Source of the DNA: Aquirufa ecclesiirivi
GTDB lineage: Bacteria; Bacteroidota; Bacteroidia; Cytophagales; Spirosomataceae
Assembly (NCBI RefSeq): GCF_011250515.1
Contig: NZ_JAANOP010000001.1
Span: forward strand, 620,001-684,000
Direction: 5' to 3'
Length of the DNA: 64,000 nt
Shown here: piece after piece, positions 17,248 through 26,573 of the stretch
How the letters are laid out: each line of letters starts with the position of its first letter
Position numbering within the stretch: position 1 is the first letter of the stretch
Position numbers and translations under genes: made by a program
Notes under the pieces: model-generated
Database searches by the model: none
What the model was told of the DNA's origin: nothing
The model's input: only the letters and a program-made list of their open reading frames with translations

Positions 17248-19961
17248 AAGCCTCCTTTATCATAAAAACTTCTTCTTCTTGAAATTTTCAGTTCTTGTAA
17301 TAAACTTGATTTAACGCGTAAATCGAAAGAATAGTTGCTGGCCCTTCCATAAAATGGGCTAGCTATTGGCGTCCAATTGAAATTTAGTTCCCAGCAGTGT
17401 AAATCTCGATGTACTGAAATATTGGTATAGGTCAGTCCACTATATTTGAAATCATATCCAGAGCTAAAAGAAAATTTCCATTTCTCACTTAGGCTCAAAT
17501 CTCCTTGAAAAGTTAAACCACTAATATTTTGAGATGGAGCTAAACCTGCTCGGTTCATGCTAAATTGATAACTGAATGAAAAAGACCAAGGGATATTCCA
17601 GTCCACATAGTCATCACGATTCCTGTTAATTTGCTTTAATTGTGCCTCAGAGGCATTTTTACTTACCTTTTCTCCCTGGCCTTTGGCTGGTGCAAATCTT
17701 TTACCAATGGATAAATTAAAGGATTGTAAACGGGCCAACCCTTCTCCTTTAGTGACCATTAAATCAGGAGTTCTTCTACCCACCACAGCAAAAGACTGGT
17801 CTGGAACGTATAAATAGGGATCTAAGTTACCTCCTATGTTAATATCAAATTGTTTGATTCTGGAATTGGCATTAAAGGATAAATTGGACAAATTGAATTC
17901 TTTGGCTAATAAATTATAGCTCCCATTAATTCCAAAGTTGTCCAGGATGTTAATCTTTTCTGATTCTTTTGTCGCTGTATCAGACTTGGTTTTCAATTTC
18001 GCTTCTAGGGTGTTTTGTATACCAAAGCTAATACTTCCCGAAGCTCCTCCATAACTTAATTGACGGGGGTCAAAGGTGCTGATTCTACGTATATCACCAA
18101 CTTGTGCTTCGCCATTGGTATTGATGAATTTTCTATTGTTGATACGGACATCTTGGTAATACCCATAGGTGGGGTCTGAATAATCAGGAGTATAGCTTAA
18201 GCTGACACTGGGAGCCATGGTATGTCGAATCGCTTGTAGCCTTCCTTTGCTAAAACGCATTGTTCCATATACACGGGTATTCATGCTGGCAGAAAAGGAA
18301 ATCTGGGAACTGAATTTAGGTAGCCCTCCAACCGTATCTATTCTGACAGTAGAATCCGTAGGCATGTAGGTGTATTTGTAGGAACGAGTATACATATTTC
18401 CTGACCAAGAAATTCCTGGAGTCAAGTTAATGTATGGATTGATTTTAATATTGGGTAAGGATAATGGAATGCTATAATTGAATTTAGTTTGAGCTTTTTC
18501 CAATAACATCGGGAGTGTGCTTCCATTCAATGGAATCACACCAGGAGGTAAATCATCCGCATTTTTTGGAATAAATGGCTTTTGAATGATTCCTCGTTGA
18601 CTATTGGATTCACGAGGGTACACATCAAATTCGTATCGTGTATATAAATCAGAAATTTGGTTCGTCAAACTGACCGTACCAGAAAAGTCCATTCCGATTC
18701 TAAATTGATCAATGAAGCGATCGGCAATGGCATTCTTTTTCTTAAAAGGCTGAAACTGGTTGAGCCCCAAATTGAAATCAGTCCCTGCATCAAAAACACG
18801 GGTAGTCGTATTTTGGTTGATTCGCAAACTGATACCACTTCTGAAATTTTGACCGATGGCTTTGGTATATTGAACAGATGAACCAATGGTATTAGAAAGG
18901 TATTGTTGTGTATTGAAGGTGTTGAATTGATTGTAAGAATTGGATGCAATATTAACTGAAGCAGAGAAACTGGAATTACCCAAACTTCTCGGGCTATGCG
19001 ACCATTGTAAGGCAAAATCCGTACGTGTTGATGGGCTAAATTCTGAACCTGAATTATTGCGATTTAGGGCCAAGTTGAATGAGCCTGTATATCGATAACG
19101 CTTGTTGTATTGGGAATTAGCTCCTAAGCCCCAGCCACCTTTGGAATAAATTTGTCCGGTGAATCGAACGCCAATGTTTTCACTCGCCGCCCAATAGTAG
19201 CCACCATCACGTAAATAAAACCCTCTGCCCGAAGGTTCTTCTCCATAGGTAGGGATTAGAATACCGGACTTCCCAGCTTCTTTAGGTTGAGAATAAGGAA
19301 AAAACCCGAATGGCAAACCTATGGGGAGCGGAATATCATTTAGCTCAAAATGGAAAGGTCCCGAGATGATTTCTTTCTTACCTACTACTTTAATTTTACT
19401 CGCCCGAATATTAAAATGGGGATGGCTTAAATTACAGGTGGTATAAATAGCATTTCGGATGTAGAGATTTTCCTCTTCATCTTTTTTGACATTTTTTCCT
19501 TGGACAAAACCTTCGCCTTGTTGAGTTACTATACCTTTAATAATAGCTCTTTTCGATTTGAAATTATATCGGATTTCATCAGAATCATATTTGTCGCTCC
19601 CTTGGGTAAATACAGGAAGGCCGACCATCTTTTTGCTGGTGGTATCAAATGTCCCTTTGGCATAGACTTCGTTTTTTGCCCAATCTAAGCGGATGTATTC
19701 TGCCTCTAAACTGATATTGCCATATTTTACTTTAGCGCCACCATATAAATTGACGATTTGTTGATCAGCATCTAATACGGTGGAGTCTACGGCAGAATAA
19801 AAAACGGTCGTTTGTAAATCTTGACTTTTGCTGGCAGTATCTTTAGGAATGCTTTTTTGTATGGTATCGGCGCGAACAATTCGTTGAGCATGGACATTAG
19901 GTAGGCCTATGCAGGTTACAAATAAAACAACGAAAAGAAAATAGATGCAATTCTTTATCAA
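17244..19961 (-). CDS. lptD: LPS-assembly outer membrane protein LptD
   Basis: LptD inserts lipopolysaccharide into the outer leaflet of the outer membrane. The 905-residue protein has a signal peptide (about residues 1-26, ending VHAQ). An LptA/OstA-like domain follows, about residues 50-200 (NLYGGAKVKYGNISLEAEYI, DSDEIRYNFKSKRAIIKGIV). A large beta-barrel rich in alternating aromatic strands makes up the rest. PIGLPFGFFPYSQPKEAGKS near residue 215 is a family signature. Start is a TTG at 19961: a TGA lies 5 codons upstream and no ATG precedes the signal peptide. It stands apart from other lpt genes. Stop overlaps msrA by 4 bases. Confidence 0.9.
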   Translation of the reverse strand: MIKNCIYFLFVVLFVTCIGLPNVHAQRIVRADTIQKSIPKDTASKSQDLQTTVFYSAVDSTVLDADQQIVNLYGGAKVKYGNISLEAEYIRLDWAKNEVYAKGTFDTTSKKMVGLPVFTQGSDKYDSDEIRYNFKSKRAIIKGIVTQQGEGFVQGKNVKKDEEENLYIRNAIYTTCNLSHPHFNIRASKIKVVGKKEIISGPFHFELNDIPLPIGLPFGFFPYSQPKEAGKSGILIPTYGEEPSGRGFYLRDGGYYWAASENIGVRFTGQIYSKGGWGLGANSQYNKRYRYTGSFNLALNRNNSGSEFSPSTRTDFALQWSHSPRSLGNSSFSASVNIASNSYNQFNTFNTQQYLSNTIGSSVQYTKAIGQNFRSGISLRINQNTTTRVFDAGTDFNLGLNQFQPFKKKNAIADRFIDQFRIGMDFSGTVSLTNQISDLYTRYEFDVYPRESNSQRGIIQKPFIPKNADDLPPGVIPLNGSTLPMLLEKAQTKFNYSIPLSLPNIKINPYINLTPGISWSGNMYTRSYKYTYMPTDSTVRIDTVGGLPKFSSQISFSASMNTRVYGTMRFSKGRLQAIRHTMAPSVSLSYTPDYSDPTYGYYQDVRINNRKFINTNGEAQVGDIRRISTFDPRQLSYGGASGSISFGIQNTLEAKLKTKSDTATKESEKINILDNFGINGSYNLLAKEFNLSNLSFNANSRIKQFDINIGGNLDPYLYVPDQSFAVVGRRTPDLMVTKGEGLARLQSFNLSIGKRFAPAKGQGEKVSKNASEAQLKQINRNRDDYVDWNIPWSFSFSYQFSMNRAGLAPSQNISGLTFQGDLSLSEKWKFSFSSGYDFKYSGLTYTNISVHRDLHCWELNFNWTPIASPFYGRASNYSFDLRVKSSLLQELKISRRRSFYDKGGF

Positions 19962-20077
19962 ATCAGCGCTGGTTCAACGTTCATCATGTGGACATCATCA
20001 ATGGATTGGTGATAAATTCGCATGTTAATGAACGAAGGATGGAATTTAAAAATTATATTTGTCTTTGTATAAGCGTA

Positions 20078-20085
20078 CAAAATTA
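20078..20085 (-). promoter_or_regulatory. Candidate -7 box (TAATTTTG) for lptD
   Basis: On the minus strand the site reads TAATTTTG, matching TAnnTTTG. It would give a leader of about 110 bases for lptD. No good -33 element is present. The sequence lies in the divergent region shared with the amidase gene. Confidence 0.3.
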
Positions 20086-20123
20086 CATCATTGCGACTAA
20101 CCTACGTCTAATTCATTAAAATA

Positions 20124-20924
20124 ATGTTTACAGTTCTTAGAGCTTTTGTTGGATTTGCCTTAACATGTTTGTTAATCGCAGCCATACCAAGTCTTCCTGA
20201 GCCTACTCGTCCTGCTAAGCGTAACTTGGTTAAAACGATTTGTTTGGATGCTGGTCATGGGGGGAAGGACCCAGGATGTTTAGGCCCCAAGGGTGCCCAA
20301 GAAGGGAAAGTGACTTTGAAAATTATCCTAGAAGTGGGTAAACGATTGAAAAGTGAATTTCCGGATTTGAAAGTGATTTATACACGAGATACGGATGATT
20401 TTGTAGAATTAAATGAGCGGGCCAACATTGCCAATCGCAATCGTTCTGACTTATTTATCTCTGTACACTGTAATGCAGCCCCCAATAAGGCGGCTTATGG
20501 AACAGAAACTTACACGATGGGTTTGCATAAAACGGATGGCAATTTAAACGTAGCCAAGCGAGAAAACTCGGTTATTTTACAAGAGAAAGATTATCAAACG
20601 ACTTACAATGGCTTTGATCCTAGTTCTCCTTTAGCCCACATTATGATGGCAAATTACCAAAGTGCTTTTATGGCTAGTTCGGTGAAATTTGCTTCTAAAA
20701 TAGAAGAGCAGTTTGCTAAAGTATACAACAGAAAAAGTTTTGGTGTTAAGCAAGCGGGTTTTTTAGTTATTTGGCGGACAGCCATGCCCAGTGTCTTAAT
20801 TGAAACGGGCTTTTTAACTAACCCTGAAGAAGAGGGTTATTTAAATTCAGATAAAGGCCAATCGGAAGTAGCTGATGCTATCGTAGGAGCGTTTAAAAAG
20901 TATAAGGAAGAAATCGAAAAATAG
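20124..20924 (+). CDS. N-acetylmuramoyl-L-alanine amidase
   Basis: This 266-residue zinc amidase (Amidase_3/AmiC family, EC 3.5.1.28) cleaves the bond between muramic acid and the stem peptide of peptidoglycan. An N-terminal hydrophobic segment (residues 1-22) suggests export. The zinc site is made by ICLDAGHGGKDPGCLG (His), a Glu in the following helix, and DLFISVHCNAAPN (His). The catalytic Glu is in SVLIETGFLTNPEEEGYL. No SPOR or LysM binding domain is seen. The MCE gene follows after 8 bases; this pairing is common in Bacteroidota and probably forms an envelope operon. Confidence 0.93.
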   Translation: MFTVLRAFVGFALTCLLIAAIPSLPEPTRPAKRNLVKTICLDAGHGGKDPGCLGPKGAQEGKVTLKIILEVGKRLKSEFPDLKVIYTRDTDDFVELNERANIANRNRSDLFISVHCNAAPNKAAYGTETYTMGLHKTDGNLNVAKRENSVILQEKDYQTTYNGFDPSSPLAHIMMANYQSAFMASSVKFASKIEEQFAKVYNRKSFGVKQAGFLVIWRTAMPSVLIETGFLTNPEEEGYLNSDKGQSEVADAIVGAFKKYKEEIEK

Positions 20925-20932
20925 ATTCTGAC

Positions 20933-21880
20933 ATGTTTCAAAGTAATGAATTAAAAGTTGGGTTTTTGGCCTTAATCGCCTTTTTAATCCTCTATTTTGG
21001 CTTTAATTTTCTAAAAGGAAACGATGTGTTTTCTTCTTCTAGAATCTATTATGTTGAATATGACAATGTGGATGGTTTAATGGTTTCCAATCAAGTCATG
21101 GTCAACGGGATTGAAGTTGGCAAAGTGAAGTCGGTCACCTTACAACCAGAAAAAGGAAATAAAATTTTAGTAACGCTTCGGTTAGCGAAAGACTTAGTTA
21201 TTCCAGATAAGACCGAGGCTATTTTGATGGATGGCGCCCTCTTAGGAGGTAAAATTATCCGTTTAGAATTTGGCGGCAAAGGGATACTGCCCGAAGAATC
21301 ATTTATCCCTGGTTCATTAGAAAAAGGGGTTACTTCCTTATTGAAAGAAAGAGCTATTCCTGTTATTGAAAATGCGGACTCTCTCTTAATTTCTTTTCGT
21401 CAAATCAGTAAAAAGTTTGAACATACAGGTACCTATTTGAATGAACTAATCAAAAGTTCGAATAGTACGGTCAATGGAATTAATGGTTCTGTGAATGGTA
21501 TGGTGGAAGAAAATCGGAATAACATTGCTCAGATTTCTGCCAACATGAAAATTTTGTCACAAAGTTTGATTGAAACCGAAAAGCAATTGAAACCCATTTT
21601 AGTCAAATTTAATACGGTCGCTGATTCACTACAAGCTTTACAAGTGGGTAGAACATTGCATGAGGCTAATTTAGCTGTGGCATCCATTCAGCGCATTGTT
21701 TCTGGTTTGGAAAAAGGTCAAGGTACAGCAGGTAAATTCTTGAAGAATGATAGTTTGTATGTGGGATTGAATAAGACTTTGATGGATTTAGATAAATTAT
21801 TGATCGACTTCCGTTTGCAACCTAAGCGATACGTGAATATTTCCGTATTTGGTAAGAAGGATACACCTCCTAGTAATTAA
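20933..21880 (+). CDS. MCE/MlaD family lipid-transport protein
   Basis: The 315-residue protein has one N-terminal membrane anchor (ELKVGFLALIAFLILYFGFN) and an MCE domain about residues 38-115 (YYVEYDNVDGLMVSNQVMVN, GIEVGKVKSVTL, AILMDGALLGGKIIRLEFG). A long helical region follows. MCE proteins form periplasmic hexamers that carry phospholipids between the membranes, working with MlaE/MlaF ABC parts. Those partner genes are not in this window. It sits 8 bases after the amidase and 6 bases before prmA, so the three are probably one transcript. Confidence 0.9.
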   Translation: MFQSNELKVGFLALIAFLILYFGFNFLKGNDVFSSSRIYYVEYDNVDGLMVSNQVMVNGIEVGKVKSVTLQPEKGNKILVTLRLAKDLVIPDKTEAILMDGALLGGKIIRLEFGGKGILPEESFIPGSLEKGVTSLLKERAIPVIENADSLLISFRQISKKFEHTGTYLNELIKSSNSTVNGINGSVNGMVEENRNNIAQISANMKILSQSLIETEKQLKPILVKFNTVADSLQALQVGRTLHEANLAVASIQRIVSGLEKGQGTAGKFLKNDSLYVGLNKTLMDLDKLLIDFRLQPKRYVNISVFGKKDTPPSN

Positions 21881-21886
21881 TTAAAC

Positions 21887-22714
21887 ATGGCAACGATTCA
21901 AGCACGGATTTCAGCTTCTACTGAATTGTCGGATATTTTATTGGCGGAACTTGGCGAAATAGGCTTTGATATCTTCGAAGATACAGAGGAAGGTTTTTTT
22001 GCCTATTGTCCTGAAGCTTTATTTGATGAGGAGGCATTTCAAGAAATTATCATACGTTATCAAGCTATAGGACCCATCGAAGTAGAAATGGGACGAATCG
22101 AAAAGCAGAATTGGAATCAAGTTTGGGAAAGTAATTATGATCCCATTCGAATTTCTAATTTATTATTTATTCGAGCCAGCTTTCATGAATCGGAGCCAGG
22201 CTATCAGATGGAGCTAGTCATTAATCCCAAAATGTCTTTTGGAACGGGTCATCATGAAACGACCAGTTTAATGGTCGAAACATTATTTACCTTGGACTTA
22301 GAAGGAAAATCTGTGTTAGATGCAGGAACGGGAACGGGGATTTTGGCTTTTGTGGCTAAAAAATTAGGAGCTAATCCAGTGAATGGCTTTGATGTGGACG
22401 AATGGTCTGTCGAAAATTCTATAGAAAATGCAGGATTGAACGACTTAAGTTCGATTCGATTTGATTTAGGGACGATTCGCGATCAATCAATGGAGGAATA
22501 TGATGTGTTATTAGCCAATATCAACCGTAATATTTTATTGGATGAAATGTCGGAATATGCGCGTCGGATTAAAGTTGGTGGGCATTTATTATTGAGTGGT
22601 TTCTATCAGGAAGATGTTCCACTATTGTTACAAGAAGCCTCAGAAGCTGGTCTTTCTTTTATCTCAGAAAAGGAAAAGAATCGATGGACCTGCTTACACT
22701 TGAGAAAGCTTTAA
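21887..22714 (+). CDS. prmA: Ribosomal protein L11 methyltransferase
   Basis: PrmA trimethylates ribosomal protein L11 using S-adenosylmethionine. The 275-residue protein has an N-terminal substrate-recognition part (about residues 1-60) and a class I methyltransferase domain. The L11-methyltransferase signature NPKMSFGTGHHETTSLM lies near residue 113 and the SAM loop VLDAGTGTGILAF near residue 142. YDVLLANINRNILLDEM carries the NIxxN motif. Length is slightly under the 293 residues of E. coli PrmA. It follows the MCE gene by 6 bases. Confidence 0.95.
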   Translation: MATIQARISASTELSDILLAELGEIGFDIFEDTEEGFFAYCPEALFDEEAFQEIIIRYQAIGPIEVEMGRIEKQNWNQVWESNYDPIRISNLLFIRASFHESEPGYQMELVINPKMSFGTGHHETTSLMVETLFTLDLEGKSVLDAGTGTGILAFVAKKLGANPVNGFDVDEWSVENSIENAGLNDLSSIRFDLGTIRDQSMEEYDVLLANINRNILLDEMSEYARRIKVGGHLLLSGFYQEDVPLLLQEASEAGLSFISEKEKNRWTCLHLRKL

Positions 22715-22762
22715 TTTTGTAGTTTTCTAATATTAGCCTATATTTTTTCGGTATTTCGTTTA

Positions 22763-22785
22763 AAAACCTTATTTTTGAAGGTTTT
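22763..22785. terminator. Hairpin after prmA, possible terminator
   Basis: AAAACCTT at 22763-22770 and AAGGTTTT at 22778-22785 form a perfect 8-bp inverted repeat with a 7-base loop. The T-side gives a short U-run, so it may end the prmA transcript. A TATTTTTG -7 match (22770-22777) for the helicase gene lies inside the loop, so the site may instead be regulatory. Confidence 0.4.
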
Positions 22786-22823
22786 ACTCTAAGAACTCGT
22801 GCATTCGAGTGCTTTACTAGTAC

Positions 22824-25763
22824 ATGAAGATCTCACCCAGTAAGCCTTTTCAGGTAATGTATTCTTTGTTATCCCATGAATGTCTCGGCTATTTGTTCGA
22901 GGTCTTTGTGGTACAGTTAAATGAAAAATCTCAATTAACCTGGGAATATCAGACTTTAACGACACGAAATTTTCATGAGTTTGCTCATGGCTTAGATGAG
23001 CGTGATGAGCAAGCTGTGAAGTTTATCGAAGGCATGAAGCCTGCTGCCATTTTTGAAAAGTTTAATACTTCCAAGCGTAAAACGATGGAAGAGTTTTATC
23101 TAAAAACTTTTGATGCAGAAAAGGGAGAGAAAGAAATTCAAGAAGCGGTTCTAAGTGTGGTCGAAAAAAAGCGTGGTCAAGTCTTTGAGTTGATTTGTCC
23201 CGATAAGACCTTATTCATCATGGGTAATGACGGGAATCCAATGCGCCAGCAAGTGCAGATACAACCCGAACCAGTGGAGGTGTTATTCCATTTTATGCGA
23301 AATGAGGAGAATACTCACTATTTCCCCACGCTGAAATACGCTGGAAATAAATTGGAGTTTCAATACAAAGATGCCATGGTCTTGTGTGATGAACCAGCTT
23401 GGATGTTATTGAACCAAAAGCTGTATCATTTTAAGCCAGCGCTGGAAGGTAAAAAATTGCGACCATTCTTAAATAAGAAGTTTGTTGTCATTCCTAAAAA
23501 CATGGAAGAGGATTACTTCCGGAAGTTTGTGAAAGCGATGGTGGCTAGGTACCCCGTACATGCCAAAGGCTTTGAGATATTTAATACGGAAAAGAATTGT
23601 CAATATTTACTTTCTTACGGTCCTGTCGTCAATAAATTAGAAGAGGAAAAGGTTCCAAGTAAAAAATCAGCGGCATTAGAAGCGGCTGACCGATGGAATT
23701 TTGTGTTATCGTTTCAATACGGTAATAATCGTTTTCCTTGGGACGGATTAGGCTCTGAGGCCAATGTCTTGTTTGAGAAAAAAGGCGATAGTTATGCTTT
23801 CCAAAAAATCATGCGCTCTTTGACCAAAGAAAAAAGAGCCTATCAGCAATTAAAATCATTAGGATTACAAATTGAAGTTGACGGGAAAGCCGTCTTGTCA
23901 AGAGGGGAAGCTGTTCAATGGTTGACGGTGCATAAGGCTGCTTTAGATCAAGCGGGATTCAGTGTGCAGTTTAAAGGCGATGGTCAAGCACCTCGGTATT
24001 TCCTCGGGAAGCCAGAAATTAAAATTCGAATCGGAGAAAAATTAGATTGGTTTGATATTCAGGCGATTATTTCATTTGGGGAATTCCAAATACCTTTTTT
24101 GAAAATCCGCCAATTGATTTTACAGAAAAAGAAAGAGTTTCATTTGCCAGATGGTTCCATCGCCATCATTCCAGAAAATTGGTTTCATGATTACCAAGAT
24201 CTATTCTATTTTTCAGAGACTAGACCAGGAGAAGATGGGGTATATTTAAAGCGTCAACATTTTCAGTTGGTTCAAGAATGGGAAAATCAGGATTTGGTCA
24301 AAACCGCTTTGCGTAGTAAAACCATGCAAGATTTGGCTTTAGAGACCAAAGAATTCCCCGTTCCCAAGCAATTCAAGGGAACCTTGAGGCCTTATCAAAT
24401 GGAAGGCTACCGATGGATGCGGACAAGGCAAGCAGCAGGCCTAGGAGCCTGCCTAGCAGATGATATGGGATTGGGAAAGACCGTTCAAACTTTGTGTTTA
24501 TTGCAAAGCTTAAAAGAGCAAGGAGAGACCTTGCCTAGTTTATTGGTGATGCCCACTTCCTTGTTGTATAACTGGGAAATGGAAGCCAAAAAATTCACTC
24601 CTCAGTTAAGGGTATTAGTATATAGTGGCCCTCAAAGGGAAAAATTACAAGCCCAATTAGGCAAAGTTGATTTAATACTTTGTTCTTTTGGAATGGTACG
24701 TTCCGACATTGATTGGTTTGAAAAGCAGGCTTTCAGTTATGTGATTTTGGATGAATCCCAAGCCATTAAAAATCCAATGGCTAATATTACCAAGGCAGTT
24801 CAAAAGCTTACGGCTAAATACCGATTGGTGATGACAGGTACGCCACTGGAAAATTCAACCATGGATTTATGGTCACAAATGAATTTTGTCAATCCAGGTT
24901 TATTGGGTTCACAGCGGTATTTCAAAGATTTATTTCAAGTACCTATCGAAAAGAAAGCCGATTCGGATAAAAAGAAGCGTTTGTATTTCTTGATTAAGCC
25001 TTATTTATTACGCAGAGAAAAACGACAAGTAGCGGCTGACTTACCAGCAAAAATGGAATCGGTTACGTATTGCGTGATGTCGGAGGAGCAGGAGAGATTG
25101 TACGATAAAACGAAATCCTTTTACCGTGATGTATTGTTAAAGCAAATCAAAGATGAAGGTTTACAGAAATCACGATTCTCTGTTTTACAAGGTTTAACCA
25201 AGTTACGTCAATTGGCCAATCACCCTTCCTTGTGTGAAGAAGGATATGTAGGGGAATCAGGTAAGATGGAAGCGGTATTAGAAAAGTTAGAGACCGTTTT
25301 AGAGCAACATCATAAAGTGTTGATTTTTAGTCAGTTTGTCCAACATTTGGCATTGATTAGAAAAGCGCTGGATGAAAGAAACATCGCCTATGCTTATTTG
25401 GATGGAAGCACCTCTGACCGAAAAGGGCAGGTGGAAAGTTTCCAGAAAGCAGATGGTCAGTCGGTATTTTTGATTTCCCTAAAAGCCGGAGGAGTAGGAT
25501 TGAATTTAACTGCGGCAGATTATGTCTTTTTATTAGATCCTTGGTGGAATCCCGCAGCAGAGGCACAGGCGATTGACCGAGCGCATCGAATTGGACAGGT
25601 TAAGACGGTGTTTACCTACAAGTTTATTTCTAAACAAACGGTGGAGGAGAAGATTTTAGCATTGCAACAAAGGAAATTGGATCTTGCCAATGATTTGGTC
25701 ACGTCAGATGAAAGCATTTTAAGAAACCTGAGTGAAGATGAGGTTTTGGATTTGTTGAGTTAA
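22824..25763 (+). CDS. SNF2-family helicase-like ATPase
   Basis: This 979-residue protein carries a C-terminal SNF2 ATPase engine. Walker A ADDMGLGKTVQT lies near residue 545, the DESQ box near 643, MTGTPLENS near 675 and the helicase C-lobe at about 810-930. WWNPAAEAQAIDRAHRIGQ near 910 is the SNF2 arginine-finger motif. The first 500 residues are poorly conserved; they may be the SNF2-associated N-terminal region of bacterial RapA-like relatives. Likely a DNA-translocating remodeller of protein-DNA complexes or of RNA polymerase. The role in bacteria of this subgroup is not settled. It stands alone between prmA and the convergent regulator. Confidence 0.92.
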   Translation: MKISPSKPFQVMYSLLSHECLGYLFEVFVVQLNEKSQLTWEYQTLTTRNFHEFAHGLDERDEQAVKFIEGMKPAAIFEKFNTSKRKTMEEFYLKTFDAEKGEKEIQEAVLSVVEKKRGQVFELICPDKTLFIMGNDGNPMRQQVQIQPEPVEVLFHFMRNEENTHYFPTLKYAGNKLEFQYKDAMVLCDEPAWMLLNQKLYHFKPALEGKKLRPFLNKKFVVIPKNMEEDYFRKFVKAMVARYPVHAKGFEIFNTEKNCQYLLSYGPVVNKLEEEKVPSKKSAALEAADRWNFVLSFQYGNNRFPWDGLGSEANVLFEKKGDSYAFQKIMRSLTKEKRAYQQLKSLGLQIEVDGKAVLSRGEAVQWLTVHKAALDQAGFSVQFKGDGQAPRYFLGKPEIKIRIGEKLDWFDIQAIISFGEFQIPFLKIRQLILQKKKEFHLPDGSIAIIPENWFHDYQDLFYFSETRPGEDGVYLKRQHFQLVQEWENQDLVKTALRSKTMQDLALETKEFPVPKQFKGTLRPYQMEGYRWMRTRQAAGLGACLADDMGLGKTVQTLCLLQSLKEQGETLPSLLVMPTSLLYNWEMEAKKFTPQLRVLVYSGPQREKLQAQLGKVDLILCSFGMVRSDIDWFEKQAFSYVILDESQAIKNPMANITKAVQKLTAKYRLVMTGTPLENSTMDLWSQMNFVNPGLLGSQRYFKDLFQVPIEKKADSDKKKRLYFLIKPYLLRREKRQVAADLPAKMESVTYCVMSEEQERLYDKTKSFYRDVLLKQIKDEGLQKSRFSVLQGLTKLRQLANHPSLCEEGYVGESGKMEAVLEKLETVLEQHHKVLIFSQFVQHLALIRKALDERNIAYAYLDGSTSDRKGQVESFQKADGQSVFLISLKAGGVGLNLTAADYVFLLDPWWNPAAEAQAIDRAHRIGQVKTVFTYKFISKQTVEEKILALQQRKLDLANDLVTSDESILRNLSEDEVLDLLS

Positions 25764-25781
25764 GCTGATAACCAGATCAAT

Positions 25782-26444
25782 CTAGCCTAATTTTATCAAA
25801 ATATTTTTAGCAACTTCATGGCTAATGAATACAGGTTCAGAGTCATTAATGGACACGGAAACAGAGCGGTCAAATGGATTGATTTCTTTTACCATGAGTT
25901 TTGCTCCAAGGCTCAAATTTAGTCGTGTGAGCAATTGAAGAAAAATAGCCGAGTCCTTGGCAACCCCCATCAAAACACACGCTTTATTTTCTTTTAAATC
26001 GGACAGAAGCACATAGCTTAGCTCAGGAAGAATGCCTTCTTTATTGGGGATAGGATCCCCGTGAGGATCTGTTTTAGGGAAATCTAAGAACTCATCTAAT
26101 TTATTGATTAGCGCTTCGGATTCAATGTGCTCTAATTGTTCGGCAATTTCATGAACTTCATCCCAGTTGAACCCCATTTTTTCTACCAAAAAAACTTCCC
26201 ATAAACGGTGTTTTCTAACGACCGACAGAGCTATTTTTTCTCCTTCCTCGGTTAGTCGTACTCCTTGGTACTTTTGATAATTAACCCAGCCTTTCTCTGC
26301 TAATTTTCGTAGCATGTCCGTGACAGAGGCGGCTTTAGTTTGGGTTAATTCGGCAACTGCATTGGTAGAAATATCCTCTAAAGTCGATTCTGATAAACGA
26401 TATATAATCTTCAAATAATTTTCCTCCGCAAATGATGTTGCCAT
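25782..26444 (-). CDS. DtxR/MntR-family metal-dependent repressor
   Basis: The 220-residue protein has an N-terminal winged helix (EENYLKIIYRLSESTLEDIS, TKAASVTDMLRKLAEKGWVN, YQKYQGVRLTEEGEKIALSV) and a dimerization domain with metal-site residues. RKHRLWEVFLVEKMGFNWDE and the HEIAEQLEHIES helix are typical. The C-terminal part is a FeoA/SH3-like domain, so it is the longer DtxR/IdeR-like architecture. The divergent neighbour is the Nramp transporter mntH, so it probably senses manganese or iron and represses mntH. A perfect palindrome between the genes is the likely operator. Calling it MntR depends on this context. Confidence 0.88.
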   Translation of the reverse strand: MATSFAEENYLKIIYRLSESTLEDISTNAVAELTQTKAASVTDMLRKLAEKGWVNYQKYQGVRLTEEGEKIALSVVRKHRLWEVFLVEKMGFNWDEVHEIAEQLEHIESEALINKLDEFLDFPKTDPHGDPIPNKEGILPELSYVLLSDLKENKACVLMGVAKDSAIFLQLLTRLNLSLGAKLMVKEINPFDRSVSVSINDSEPVFISHEVAKNILIKLG

Positions 26445-26495
26445 TTTCTAAAATTAAGCTCGTATAAAAGTAAGCAAAATGAGACACAAAATAAA

Positions 26496-26515
26496 TTTTT
26501 AGCCTCGACTAAAAA
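26496..26515. promoter_or_regulatory. Palindromic operator candidate between mntR-like gene and mntH
   Basis: TTTTTAG (26496-26502) and CTAAAAA (26509-26515) form a perfect 7-bp inverted repeat around a 6-base centre, CCTCGA. TTTAG-N-CTAAA half-sites resemble known DtxR-family boxes. It ends 5 bases before the mntH -33 element, where a bound dimer could block polymerase. It is 51 bases from the regulator's own start, so autoregulation is also possible. Confidence 0.65.
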
Positions 26516-26520
26516 ATATT

Positions 26521-26550
26521 TTTGTTTAATCGCAATTCTTGTTATATTTG
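26521..26550 (+). promoter_or_regulatory. mntH promoter, Bacteroidota type
   Basis: TTTG at 26521-26524 is followed by an 18-base spacer and TATATTTG at 26543-26550. This matches the Bacteroidota -33/-7 consensus (TTTG, TAnnTTTG). Transcription would start near 26557, giving a leader of roughly 17 bases before the ATG at 26574. Confidence 0.65.
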
Positions 26551-26573
26551 TTTGTAATAAAATCATTTTTTCC

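Noticed and set aside
18657-19015. Open frames on both strands inside lptD
   Set aside because: They lie in an intact LptD frame and have no export signal or family match.
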